Below the pieces are notes generated by a model, which saw nothing but the letters and a program-made list of their open reading frames with translations, was not told where the DNA came from and ran no database searches. The position numbers and the translations under genes were made by a program. A stretch of DNA of 54,498 nucleotides from CAZEHS01 sp964649745 (GTDB lineage: Bacteria > Bacillota > Clostridia > Peptostreptococcales > Acidaminobacteraceae): the NCBI GenBank assembly GCA_964649745.1, contig CAZYQI010000023.1, positions 1-54,498 on the forward strand, read 5' to 3'. Positions 16,594 to 24,916 of the stretch are shown here, one piece after another; positions within the stretch are counted from its first letter, which is position 1; the number at the start of each line of letters is the position of its first letter.

Positions 16594-18800
16594 AGAAGTA
16601 TCCCCTGCAATTGAAAATAGGTTCCGTCATTGTCCTGCTGCTGGCCCTGATGATCCTGTTCCCGGTTCTTTTCACCCGTACCAATCCCTACAGCACAGAG
16701 AGCATGAAGTTCCATACCGATTCAGAGGGGCATTTTGTTATGCAAAGGGCACCGTTTCCGCCCCAGCTCAGTGTTCCCCTGGGTACTGACGAAATGGGCA
16801 GGCATGTGTGGTCCCTCATTGTATATGGAACCAGGCTGACTATGCTCCTGGCATTCCTGATTGTTGTGGGCAGGTTCCTTCTGGCCATTCCCATCGGTTT
16901 CTCCGCGGGGTTCGGCAGCATCACTGCCCGTACGGCCATCCAGCAGTTCAGTGTGATATTCGGAACCATACCGGCCCTGTTGCTGTCGATCATTGTACTG
17001 AAGATGAACTTTTTCACCTCTCTTGGGAAAAACGGATCCATCATCGCCTTTGTTGCAGTACTTACCATAGTAGGCTGGGGCAGGCTGGGTAAAATGATTC
17101 AGTACCGTGTGGAATCCCTGTTGAAGGAACCCTTTGTGCAGGGAGAGATTGCCCTGGGAAAGAACCGGTTGCAGATCGCAACCGGCTCGGTGTTTCATCA
17201 TTTGCTCCCGGAGCTTCTGATCTTTTTCTTTTTGGAAATGACCCGAGCCTTGACCATGCTGCTCCAGCTGGGGATATTTGCGGTTTTCGTCGGGAATGTA
17301 CGTTTTATTGAAAGCTCGGACAACGGCATTATCAAGACCATGGATATGTCCTATGAGCCCGAGTGGGCAAGTATGCTGGGGGCAGCCAGGAAGAATATCC
17401 GATACGCTCCATGGACGGTCTTGTTTCCTGCCTTGGCATTCTTCATAAGCGTGATGGGGTTGAATGCCTTCGGAGAAGGGCTGCGTTCTCTGCTCCAGCA
17501 AAAGACAGAAAGGGTCCGGCTTGGGCTTAAGGGTCTTCACTACAGAAGGATTCTTTGCGGCGTTTTTTGCGCTCTGTTCCTTGTTCTGAATGTGCTGCCG
17601 GTTGGTTATCGCTCCACCCTGTTCAATTACAAAGCCCAAAGCGCCGACTCCCTCAGCCTGGAGGATGCTCCGGTGGTCATAGGGAATGCCAATGCCGCCG
17701 CCACTGCCGCCTGGATTGAAGAAGAACTGAAAAAGAGGGAGCTTTATCCGCTGAACAGCAAGGCCTACATCCATGAGTATGATGCGGGAGCGGCTTACTA
17801 TCCCACGAACCAGAGCATCAGCCTACGCGTGAACGGCAAGGAGGCGAACTTGAGGCCCGGTCTGGATTTTCAAATGATATCCTTTGGCAGCTTCAGCATA
17901 AGCGGAGCGCTGCAGGATTATTCCAACCGGGACCTGTATCAGATGAGGGAAGCCGATGTGGCGGAGCCTGGGATCCTGCTTCTGGATTCTGCCTTTTATA
18001 GCCGGGAAAGCATCTTGTTTCTTTCCCGCAAGCTGGATGCGTTCCCCAACGTAAAGGGGATTGTATGGCTTACAGACATGAAGAACCTCCGCCCGGAGCA
18101 GATTGGTGCCGATCAATCTCAGAAGCCCGCTCTGTATCTGGACCGAGGCCACATTTCCGCTGTAGGGGGGAAGGATGCTCAGCTGACCGTTAAGATACAA
18201 TCCAAGGAAACCGACGGAATCGGAAGAAATGTACTGGCAATCATCCCTGGGGTCAGTGACAGAATGGGTGAGGATGCCATCGTTTATGGATTTTCCTACA
18301 ACGCCCTGACACCGGAGGAAACACGAACAAAACTGGCATACAGCCTCGCCTTCATCGATGCCCTGAGAAAGGACATCACCAGTCGAAAGAGAACCATCAT
18401 CGTGGCATTCTTTGACGGAACCATGGGTGATGATTTCAACGGCATGAGCGCTTATGTGAAGGAAAAGCCGTATTCTCAGAAAAAAACCCTGCTGTTCGTG
18501 GATATGACACGGATTGACGGAATTTTAAAAGGTCGGCTGGTGGCGGACCGAAAACAGTCTCCCATCACCCGTTACTATGCCTATACCTTTGCACTCCAGC
18601 TGGACAAGAAGATCAAGGGGGCAGGATTGAACCCGGAAATCCTTACGGCCTCCAACGATACGGATACCCAGCTGTTTATCAAGCAGGGGACCCCAACCAT
18701 CATCCTGGGACTGAAGCCCACCGAAGAGGAGCGGAATGTCATTTCCTCCGAAAGGTTGGGTAAAATGCTGATACAGGTTATTTCCGCCAACAACTACTAG
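16590..18800 (+). CDS. oligopeptide ABC permease fused to a metal-less M28-like domain
   Basis: This 736-residue protein starts with a DppC/OppC-type permease: a first helix near residues 10-30, the usual extracytoplasmic loop with PLGTDEMGRHVWS, and the EAA-like loop QGEIALGKNRLQIATGSVFHHLLPE (in part). A final helix near 335-355 leads to about 380 extracellular residues. That tail follows the order of an M28 fold, but the ligand positions are changed: GGHLDH becomes YGFSYN, the LDNASG region becomes RTKLAYSLAF, AAWNAEENG becomes VAFFDGTMGDD and SDHVSFA becomes NDTDTQLFI. It therefore looks like an inactive peptidase. Domain order is the reverse of its partner. The ATG at 16590 overlaps the upstream stop. 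Confidence 0.83.
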   Translation: MKKYPLQLKIGSVIVLLLALMILFPVLFTRTNPYSTESMKFHTDSEGHFVMQRAPFPPQLSVPLGTDEMGRHVWSLIVYGTRLTMLLAFLIVVGRFLLAIPIGFSAGFGSITARTAIQQFSVIFGTIPALLLSIIVLKMNFFTSLGKNGSIIAFVAVLTIVGWGRLGKMIQYRVESLLKEPFVQGEIALGKNRLQIATGSVFHHLLPELLIFFFLEMTRALTMLLQLGIFAVFVGNVRFIESSDNGIIKTMDMSYEPEWASMLGAARKNIRYAPWTVLFPALAFFISVMGLNAFGEGLRSLLQQKTERVRLGLKGLHYRRILCGVFCALFLVLNVLPVGYRSTLFNYKAQSADSLSLEDAPVVIGNANAAATAAWIEEELKKRELYPLNSKAYIHEYDAGAAYYPTNQSISLRVNGKEANLRPGLDFQMISFGSFSISGALQDYSNRDLYQMREADVAEPGILLLDSAFYSRESILFLSRKLDAFPNVKGIVWLTDMKNLRPEQIGADQSQKPALYLDRGHISAVGGKDAQLTVKIQSKETDGIGRNVLAIIPGVSDRMGEDAIVYGFSYNALTPEETRTKLAYSLAFIDALRKDITSRKRTIIVAFFDGTMGDDFNGMSAYVKEKPYSQKKTLLFVDMTRIDGILKGRLVADRKQSPITRYYAYTFALQLDKKIKGAGLNPEILTASNDTDTQLFIKQGTPTIILGLKPTEEERNVISSERLGKMLIQVISANNY

Positions 18801-18809
18801 GAGGCTTCT

Positions 18810-19787
18810 ATGGCGCCGATACTTGATATAAAGAACCTTAAGGTGGCTTACCGGAATGCCCAAGGCTGGCTGGAGGTTGTACGGGGAATTGATATCAGCC
18901 TTGAACGTGGTGAAATCGTGGCAATGCTTGGGGAATCCGGGGCGGGTAAAACGGCTTCGGCCTTATCCGTCGCCATGCTAATCGATCCGGCAGAGGGCCA
19001 TGCGACTGCCCAAAGGCATCTGTTTAAGGGCCAGTCGGTGGGGGATATGACGGAGAAAGAGCGCTGCACCCTGCGGGGCAAACAGATTGCCTATGTGTTC
19101 CAGAACGCTGCCGAATCCCTGAGTCCAAACAAACGAATTAGGGAGCAATTTAAGGAAGGGTTTGATATTCACAAAATCCCCTATTCAGAGACACTTATCC
19201 GGAACACCCTCACAGAGGTGGGTCTGGATGACCATGATGTGATACTGGGCATGTTTCCCCATCAGCTCAGCGGAGGGCAGGCCCAGCGGGTGATGATCGC
19301 CATGGCCGTAGCCCTTAGGCCGGATATTATCATTGCAGACGAACCGACCAGTGCGGTGGATGCCTCTCTGAAGGGGCGCATCCTGGAGCTGCTCAGACAA
19401 ATCAACAGGAAACACGGAATTTCCATGCTGGTGATAACCCACGATTTCGATGTGGCCAGAGAGCTTTGTCATCGGGTGATTGTTCTGTATGGTGGGCTGG
19501 AAATGGAAACCTGCTCTGTGGAAGAACTGATGACAGTCCCACTGCATCCCTATTCGGCAGAGCTGATGAAGTGCGTGGAATCCATCAATGCCTCCGAGAA
19601 AAGACTGCATACCTTGGACGGAACAACCCTGAATCCCATGGATTTCAAGGAGGTCTGCCCGTTTGTACAGCGGTGTGCATTGCGTCAGCCGGAATGCGAG
19701 GCCGGCATACCGGGAATAGCAAAATATGAGACACGGTCGGTAAGGTGTCTGTTTCCGCTGGCCCGTGGAGGGAACGACCATGAGTAA
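18810..19787 (+). CDS. oligopeptide ABC transporter ATPase (DppD/OppD type)
   Basis: This 325-residue ATPase powers the transporter formed by the two upstream permeases. The Walker A motif GESGAGKTASAL is near residue 40, the signature LSGGQAQRVMIAMA near 153, and Walker B DIIIADEPTSAVD near 172. The C-terminal cysteine-bearing extension (VCPFVQRCALRQPECEAG, near 280-300) is the oligopeptide/dipeptide 'oligo_HPY' region, which supports peptide as substrate. AGGAGG precedes the ATG, nine bases after the upstream stop. The end overlaps the next ATPase gene. Confidence 0.92.
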   Translation: MAPILDIKNLKVAYRNAQGWLEVVRGIDISLERGEIVAMLGESGAGKTASALSVAMLIDPAEGHATAQRHLFKGQSVGDMTEKERCTLRGKQIAYVFQNAAESLSPNKRIREQFKEGFDIHKIPYSETLIRNTLTEVGLDDHDVILGMFPHQLSGGQAQRVMIAMAVALRPDIIIADEPTSAVDASLKGRILELLRQINRKHGISMLVITHDFDVARELCHRVIVLYGGLEMETCSVEELMTVPLHPYSAELMKCVESINASEKRLHTLDGTTLNPMDFKEVCPFVQRCALRQPECEAGIPGIAKYETRSVRCLFPLARGGNDHE

Positions 19788-20562
19788 TCCTCTTATGCGT
19801 GTTCAGAACATATCCAAGCATTTTGTGATCAAGCCGGGGGTCCTGTCTCCGGTATATCGGATACAGGCGGTTGACGGGGTTTCCTTCGATATATTCCCAG
19901 GAGAGTGCCTGGGTTTGATCGGGGAAAGCGGCAGCGGCAAGACAACCCTCAGCAACATCATCCTAAACCTGATGAAGCCCGATTTAGGCACCGTGTTGTT
20001 CAACAACGTGTCGATCAGCGCCCTGGAAGGGGAGGCATTGAAACGGATGCGTAAGGAGCTTCAAATTGTGTTTCAGGCCAGCTTTGGGTCTCTGGATCCC
20101 CTGCGAACGGTGATGACCCTGGTTGGGGACGCGCTGCAGCTGCACCGGATTCCCCATGAAGGGAGCCCCCGACAGGAGGTGGTGCGGCTTCTGACCCTAG
20201 TGGGGCTGGACGAAGGGATACTGGAAAAACGGCCTGGACAGTTAAGCGGAGGTCAGCGACAACGGGTAGGGATTGCCAGAGCCATTGCCACAAGGCCGTC
20301 CCTTCTGGTTCTGGATGAGCCGGTTTCGGCCCTGGATGTCTCTGTTCAGGGACAGATCGTCAACCTGCTGATGGACCTGAAGGAAGAGCTGGGCCTTACG
20401 TATCTGTTCATCACCCATGATCTGAAAATCGCCAGACATCTCTGTGACCGGGTGGCCGTGATGCACCAGGGAAGACTCGTTGAGATCGGACCGACGGAGC
20501 AGGTCATGGAAGCCCCCGCAGCAGAATACACCAAGACCCTTATGGGCGGTATATCGTTATAA
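19780..20562 (+). CDS. oligopeptide ABC transporter ATPase (DppF/OppF type)
   Basis: This 260-residue second ATPase completes the transporter. It has Walker A GESGSGKTTLSNI near residue 48, signature LSGGQRQRVGIARA near 155 and Walker B LLVLDEPVSALDVS near 174. It is slightly short because the usual C-terminal oligopeptide extension is missing. The ATG at 19780 lies inside the end of the previous gene after GGAGGGAA. An in-frame ATG at 19765 is less well placed. It is the last gene of the operon. No gene for a lipoprotein binding component lies in or near this operon. Confidence 0.92.
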   Translation: MSNPLMRVQNISKHFVIKPGVLSPVYRIQAVDGVSFDIFPGECLGLIGESGSGKTTLSNIILNLMKPDLGTVLFNNVSISALEGEALKRMRKELQIVFQASFGSLDPLRTVMTLVGDALQLHRIPHEGSPRQEVVRLLTLVGLDEGILEKRPGQLSGGQRQRVGIARAIATRPSLLVLDEPVSALDVSVQGQIVNLLMDLKEELGLTYLFITHDLKIARHLCDRVAVMHQGRLVEIGPTEQVMEAPAAEYTKTLMGGISL

Positions 20563-20565
20563 AAA

Positions 20566-20586
20566 GAGGCACCCATGGGGTGCCTC
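20566..20586 (-). terminator. hairpin between convergent genes
   Basis: GAGGCACCC and GGGTGCCTC form a perfect 9-bp stem with an ATG loop. On the minus strand it is followed by a T-run (CTTTTTAT), so it works best for the minus-strand MFS gene. It may also end the ABC operon. Confidence 0.65.
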
Positions 20587-20594
20587 GCAGCTTG

Positions 20595-20770
20595 AAGAGA
20601 AACCCTCTGTACTACGCAACTTTGAACTCCCGGTTGGAGAAAATAACGAACAGGGCTTCCGCAGAAATTCAAACTCACTTCGCTCAGACAGTGAATTTCT
20701 AACGGCTACAGCCCTTGTTCTATTTTCTTACCAACCTCCGTTAGGTTGCTCCGCACAGAGGGTTTTTCTT
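20595..20770. repeat. 176-bp foldback element
   Basis: Three nested pairs of arms are visible. AAGAGAAACCCTCTGT (20595-20610) pairs with 20755-20770 over 16 bp with one G-U. 20633-20657 pairs with 20710-20735. AGAAATTCA (20663-20671) pairs with TGAATTTCT (20692-20700). GCAAC and GTTGC pair between the first two. There is no ORF of note. It may be a MITE-like insertion or a structured 3' tail of the MFS transcript. No clear target-site duplication was seen. Confidence 0.65.
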
Positions 20771-20785
20771 CACTGTCCAGGAAAT

Positions 20786-21991
20786 TCATTCAATGCGAAC
20801 CTTATGTGCCACATAAACATTCACAAAGGATACGGCGGCGGTGAAGAAGAAGATGTACTGCGGTCCCCAGGTGCTCCAAATGATGCCCCCCAGAAAGGCG
20901 CAGATGATGGAAACGACGTGATCCATGCTGAGCCCCAGGGAAAGGGTGGGCATGATATCCGAGGGGTGCTCGGCGATTTTTCGCAGATACAGGGTTCGGA
21001 TCATCCCCATCTGGTTGGACATCCGATCCGTTATAAAGAGAGAATAGGCCAGCAGAAGTGGAATGCCCGCCATGGGCAGCCATCCTTCCACAAAGGCAGC
21101 GGTCAAAAGGCCGTAGGCCAGGTAAACCCCGATAAAGGAATAGGCGTCGGCGTAAAGCAGCTTCTTGATCCCGAAGCGGTCGATCCAGCGGCCCAGGGCA
21201 GGCATGAAGAACATCCCTACAAAGGAGCCCAGGATGCCCAGCATGGCAATGGTGTCCGCCTTCTTACCCAAAAGGTCGATCAGAACCCAGGGGCCGTAAA
21301 CCAGCATAATCTGCTTTTGAAGCCCGAACATCACAACCAGGGTGTAGTAGTAGTTATATTTTTTTCGGAAGATGAACTTGATCCGTTTATCGCTCTTGAT
21401 GGGTTTATGGACAATGTAATCCAGCAGCAGGATAAGTCCCACGGCGATTGCCATAAAGACAGAACCAACGACAAAAATCCACTTGGTATGGGTAGCCAGG
21501 CTGAAGAGCCCCCAGCGGAACCCCACAAAAACCACGGCGCTGGCCACCATGGCAAAGGCCGTGGCAATGCCCTTGTACTGCCCCATCTGGGTGCCCATGG
21601 ACCCTTCCTGCATCAGGGACATGCCGATGCTCTCCTGCAGGGGCATGTTGAGATGCGCCCCGGCGGAGTAGATGAAGACAAAGATCAGCATGATGCCAAA
21701 GGGAGGAGTGACAAGCCCCAGGGTAATACAGCCGATAAGGCTCAACAGCTGAGCAACCAGTGAAATCCGTATATCCGAAAAGCGGGAGAGGAATGCAATG
21801 AAAAGGATGGTCAGTACTCCGGGAAGCTCTCTGGGGAATTCAATCAGGCCCCGTACGTAGGCATCAACGTTGTATACCTCTTTGAAATAGTTGGATAAAA
21901 CCTCGTTGTACATCCCGGCCCCAAGTGCTGAAAGGGCCACGATTACAAGGAAGAGCCTGTAGGGTGGAAGGTGTTTGCGGAGGGTGTTCAT
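20786..21991 (-). CDS. MFS transporter
   Basis: This 401-residue protein has twelve likely membrane helices. The loop between helices 2 and 3 (FLSRFSDIRISLV) and the central cytoplasmic loop (HKPIKSDKRIKFIFRKKYNYY) are typical of the major facilitator superfamily. I cannot tell the substrate. The start at 21991 follows AGGAA. It converges on the ABC operon and is separated from it by a hairpin and the foldback element. The next gene, divergent, is NifX-like. Confidence 0.85.
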   Translation of the reverse strand: MNTLRKHLPPYRLFLVIVALSALGAGMYNEVLSNYFKEVYNVDAYVRGLIEFPRELPGVLTILFIAFLSRFSDIRISLVAQLLSLIGCITLGLVTPPFGIMLIFVFIYSAGAHLNMPLQESIGMSLMQEGSMGTQMGQYKGIATAFAMVASAVVFVGFRWGLFSLATHTKWIFVVGSVFMAIAVGLILLLDYIVHKPIKSDKRIKFIFRKKYNYYYTLVVMFGLQKQIMLVYGPWVLIDLLGKKADTIAMLGILGSFVGMFFMPALGRWIDRFGIKKLLYADAYSFIGVYLAYGLLTAAFVEGWLPMAGIPLLLAYSLFITDRMSNQMGMIRTLYLRKIAEHPSDIMPTLSLGLSMDHVVSIICAFLGGIIWSTWGPQYIFFFTAAVSFVNVYVAHKVRIE

Positions 21992-22160
21992 AGTGTTCCT
22001 TTCTTAAATGGATATGCCTCAACCATGATATCATAATTGCTGTTTAAACAAAACGCATTACGGCTGTGCAGGAATGAAAGAGTTCATTGCATTCCGGTAG
22101 CGGGGCGGCAGTATCTGATGTATCATTGAGGAAGAAGACAGGTTCATACAGGAGGAAACA

Positions 22161-22514
22161 ATGAAAATCGCACTGCCAACAAAAGACGGAAAAATCGACA
22201 ACCATTTCGGCCATTGTGACCATTTCACCATTCTTGAGGTCAATGATAAGAAGGAAATCGTTTCAAAATCCGTGATGGAATCTCCCCAGGGTTGCGGCTG
22301 CAAGTCCAATATCGCATCGACCTTAGCAGAAATAGGTGTGGAGTGGATGCTGGCCGGCAATATGGGGCAGGGGGCTGTCAATGTACTCAGCGGCGCCAAT
22401 ATCCAGGTGGTAAGAGGCTGCTCCGGAGAGGTTGAAACGGTTGCATCCGAATGGCTTAAGGGGAACGTAACCGATAACAGCGTGGCCTGTGACCACCACG
22501 ACTGCAACCACTGA
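22161..22514 (+). CDS. NifX/NifB-C-terminal-like iron-molybdenum cofactor domain protein
   Basis: This 117-residue protein belongs to the dinitrogenase iron-molybdenum cofactor biosynthesis domain family: MKIALPTKDGKIDNHFGHCDHFTI at the start (in part) and MGQGAVNVLSGANIQVVRG in the second half. Stand-alone members are common in anaerobes without nitrogenase and may carry metal clusters. The C-terminus is rich in His and Cys (CDHHDCNH), as is an internal GCGCKS, which suggests metal binding. AGGAGG precedes the ATG. It is single and ends before a bidirectional terminator. Confidence 0.88.
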   Translation: MKIALPTKDGKIDNHFGHCDHFTILEVNDKKEIVSKSVMESPQGCGCKSNIASTLAEIGVEWMLAGNMGQGAVNVLSGANIQVVRGCSGEVETVASEWLKGNVTDNSVACDHHDCNH

Positions 22515-22591
22515 CCTGATATAGACACAGACGTGTAGGCCGGTACCCCCAAGGGGCTGGAATTACCCATAATCGCGGAGGTAATCACGAC

Positions 22592-22629
22592 AAAAGAGCA
22601 GAGTGTCCTTGGCGACACGCTGCTCTTTT
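22592..22629. terminator. bidirectional terminator
   Basis: AAAAGAGCAG and CTGCTCTTTT form the base of the stem and GTGTC pairs with GACAC above it. Placed between the NifX-like gene and the convergent APC permease gene. Confidence 0.85.
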
Positions 22630-22675
22630 GCCGTAAAACAGGGTTTCTATGGATTCAAATTATAGGGGATGGCGG

Positions 22676-24043
22676 TTATCGTTCTACCTGTTCATTGAGG
22701 GGCAGTCGGTTTGAGTGTTGAGGCCTGTTCTTCATATACAGGTAAACCGGAAGGCCCATCAGGGTGATTCCAATACCGAACATGGAACTGGAAAAGCTGC
22801 TGATCATGGTACTGATGATGACATAAATGCCGCCTATGATACCGATGGCGGGGATGATGGGATAAAACGGAACGCTGTAACTGCGGTCAAGATTCTTAAA
22901 GCTTTTACGAAGGATGAAAATGCCAGCTACGGTCATGACAAAGAACACCCAAACCATGAACATAGCAAGATTTGTAAGGGTTTCAAAGGAACCGCTGAGC
23001 ACATAGATGGAGGCCAGGGTGCCTTCCAGCAGAAATGCCCCAATGGGGGTTCCGAATTTTGGATCGACGGCACCGATAGCCCTTGAGAAGGGAAGCATAT
23101 TCTCCTGAGCCATGGCAAAAGGAATGCGGACGCCGGTCATCAGGTAGCCATTCAGGGCGCCGAAGATGGAGATCATAATGCCGGCGGCTATAAGGCTGGC
23201 ACCGAAATTGCCGAAAAGGACAACTGCGGCATCCGATGTAACCTGAGCAGAGGCGGTAACGACATCGATGGGAATAATGTTGATAATGGCAATATTGATA
23301 GCGATGTAGATAACAATGGTTCCTAAAAGTCCAAAAATGATTGCCTTTGGTAGATCTTTGCCGGGATTTTTCATTTCGCCGGCCATATTCCCGACACCGA
23401 CCCAGCCGTCGTATGCCCACAGCGTTCCAAGAATTGCGGCGCCGAAACCTGTCATATTAAGGGCTTGAGGCCCGGGGGTGCCAAAGCTGCCGAAAATGGC
23501 ATCAAAGCCTCGGGCTGTTCCTGTTGCAAGACCCCATGCGATAATCGCGATAATCGGAACAAGCTTTGCGATGGTTGCCACCAACTGGACCTTGCTTCCC
23601 AGCTTTGTTGACAGGTAATTGATAAGAATGATGAAAAAAATGAATGCAATGGCCAGTGCCTTTTGAAGACTGGGGGAAAGCGGTACAAAAAATGTGGCCT
23701 GCGAGATCATCACAATCGACAGTGCCGCACACACACCCGGTACATAGATAAGGGTCTGCATCCATCCGAACAGAAATGCAATCTTATCTCCGTACAGTTC
23801 CTTTAAATAGGCAAAAATACCCCCTGTTTTTGGAATAGCCGTGGCGATCTCCGTAACGGTAAGCGCAGAAGCCATCGTGATGATTCCCCCGAGAACCCAG
23901 GCCATGATCCCCATAAACGGAGTACCCGCATTGGAGAATACCGGTGAAGCTTTGAAAAAAATACCGGATCCGATGACGACTCCTATCACCATGGTCATTG
24001 CTTCCAAAAGTCCAATCTCTTTCTTTAAAACATTCCCCTTCAT
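22676..24043 (-). CDS. APC-family amino acid permease under glycine riboswitch control
   Basis: This 455-residue protein has twelve hydrophobic helices of the amino acid-polyamine-organocation superfamily. The first helix carries IGVVIGSGIFFKASPV, the G-S-G-IF unwound segment that binds amino acid backbones. WAYDGWVGVGNMAGEMKNPGKDLPKAI near residue 205 (in part) is typical of the LAT/SteT branch. AAAGGGG precedes the ATG at 24043. Upstream on the same strand is a tandem glycine riboswitch with a terminator-like stem, so the substrate is probably glycine or a small neutral amino acid. Whether it imports or exports cannot be read from sequence. Confidence 0.88.
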   Translation of the reverse strand: MKGNVLKKEIGLLEAMTMVIGVVIGSGIFFKASPVFSNAGTPFMGIMAWVLGGIITMASALTVTEIATAIPKTGGIFAYLKELYGDKIAFLFGWMQTLIYVPGVCAALSIVMISQATFFVPLSPSLQKALAIAFIFFIILINYLSTKLGSKVQLVATIAKLVPIIAIIAWGLATGTARGFDAIFGSFGTPGPQALNMTGFGAAILGTLWAYDGWVGVGNMAGEMKNPGKDLPKAIIFGLLGTIVIYIAINIAIINIIPIDVVTASAQVTSDAAVVLFGNFGASLIAAGIMISIFGALNGYLMTGVRIPFAMAQENMLPFSRAIGAVDPKFGTPIGAFLLEGTLASIYVLSGSFETLTNLAMFMVWVFFVMTVAGIFILRKSFKNLDRSYSVPFYPIIPAIGIIGGIYVIISTMISSFSSSMFGIGITLMGLPVYLYMKNRPQHSNRLPLNEQVER

Positions 24044-24090
24044 ATTAATCCCCTTTAATGTAATTTGTTGTGCAGCACTGTCAAGGCAAT

Positions 24091-24332
24091 AAAAAAGAGC
24101 GCAGCCAACACAAAAAAGTGCTGTCTGCGCCCTGTCCTTTGATCTGAAAGTTTCACCTTATCAGTATCCGATAAGGCTTTCTCCTTTGATGCCGCATCTA
24201 AGCGGTCTCTCCAGGGGTGTGTCCGGTCATTGTACCAAAACCTGAAAGCTTCAGCGGCAGGCACAAGCAGTGCTGCGGCTTTTCTCCTACGGTTACGCAG
24301 CTGTTTGAAACAGCGCGTATCTCCAATGAACC
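24091..24332 (-). ncRNA. tandem glycine riboswitch with expression-platform terminator
   Basis: Reading the minus strand, two aptamer-like units follow each other. The first (about 24332-24222) has TGGAGATACGC, ACCGTAGGAGAAAAGCC and AAGCTTTCAGG with CCGGAC. The second (about 24216-24131) has CTGGAGAGACCGC, CAAAGGAGAAAGCC and GAAACTTTCAGATCAAAGG followed by ACAGGG. These are the conserved GGAGAG, GAAGG-type and CTCTCAGG/GGACAG segments of the glycine class. A stem GCGCAG...CTGCGC (about 24097-24131) with a TCTTTTTT tail lies between the aptamers and the permease gene. The usual logic is that bound glycine turns expression on; that is inferred. Confidence 0.85.
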
Positions 24333-24370
24333 ATCATCCACAGTATTCAGTTTAGTTACACAACTTGTTT

Positions 24371-24399
24371 ATATTAGCAGATTATCGTGGGCTGTACAA
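24371..24399 (-). promoter_or_regulatory. promoter of the glycine riboswitch-permease transcript
   Basis: On the minus strand TTGTAC (24394-24399) is followed after 17 bases by TAATAT (24371-24376). The predicted start of transcription is about 30 bases before the first aptamer. Confidence 0.6.
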
Positions 24400-24451
24400 C
24401 TGCTAGAGTGAATTATTATGGAGAGGAGGCACCGGCATGGCCTCAAAGGAT

Positions 24452-24775
24452 TCACTTCCATTCATGCCAAACCGCTTCACACTCCAACCGCCACGTATGT
24501 AGCTCCTCGGTGTTTTTTTCGCGACATGTACGCTGAGCAATAAAATAGTAATCATGAGGAATCCCTTTGGTATTTTGAGTCACCAGGGATGTAAGCATGG
24601 GTACCTCGTTTTCAATGCATTGACGGGTCATTTTTATCAGGTAGGGCTTCAAAAAATGGGATCGGAACACATAACCCCGCTGAGACATTCGGCGTTGAAG
24701 CTCAGAATAGGTCACTGTGCGTCGCTCTTTGGAAATAATCCAGAGCTCGTCCCACAAGTCTTCGAGGATATCCAA
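24452..24775 (-). CDS. hypothetical protein (about 107 aa)
   Basis: I do not recognise this protein. The frame can begin at a TTG at 24817, but the TTG at 24775 lies about ten bases after AAAGGAG and gives a product beginning (M)DILEDLWDELWIISKERRTV. It is charged, with tryptophans near both ends and no membrane segment. YSELQRRMSQRGYVFRSHFLKPYL could be a helix-turn-helix-like or winged segment, but this is weak. It sits alone, divergent from the agr response regulator gene about 140 bases away. Confidence 0.45.
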   Translation of the reverse strand: MDILEDLWDELWIISKERRTVTYSELQRRMSQRGYVFRSHFLKPYLIKMTRQCIENEVPMLTSLVTQNTKGIPHDYYFIAQRTCREKNTEELHTWRLECEAVWHEWK

Positions 24776-24916
24776 ATGGTCACTGCTCCTTTCGCCACAG
24801 CTCAAAGGTCTTCTCAAACGGATGGTGTTTACGTGCAGAATCTTTATTGAATGGTATAATTACAAACAGAAAGCAAAATGTGTAAAATTACACGGATGGT
24901 GAACAGGGGTGCGTGT

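Noticed and set aside
16722..17774. 350-codon minus-strand frame opposite the second permease
   Set aside because: It is a shadow of a well-supported membrane protein gene; the translation is hydrophilic and resembles no family.
20480..21763. 427-codon open frame opposite the MFS gene
   Set aside because: It is antisense to a clear twelve-helix transporter, and its translation is low-complexity and rich in His, Gly and Gln without any domain.
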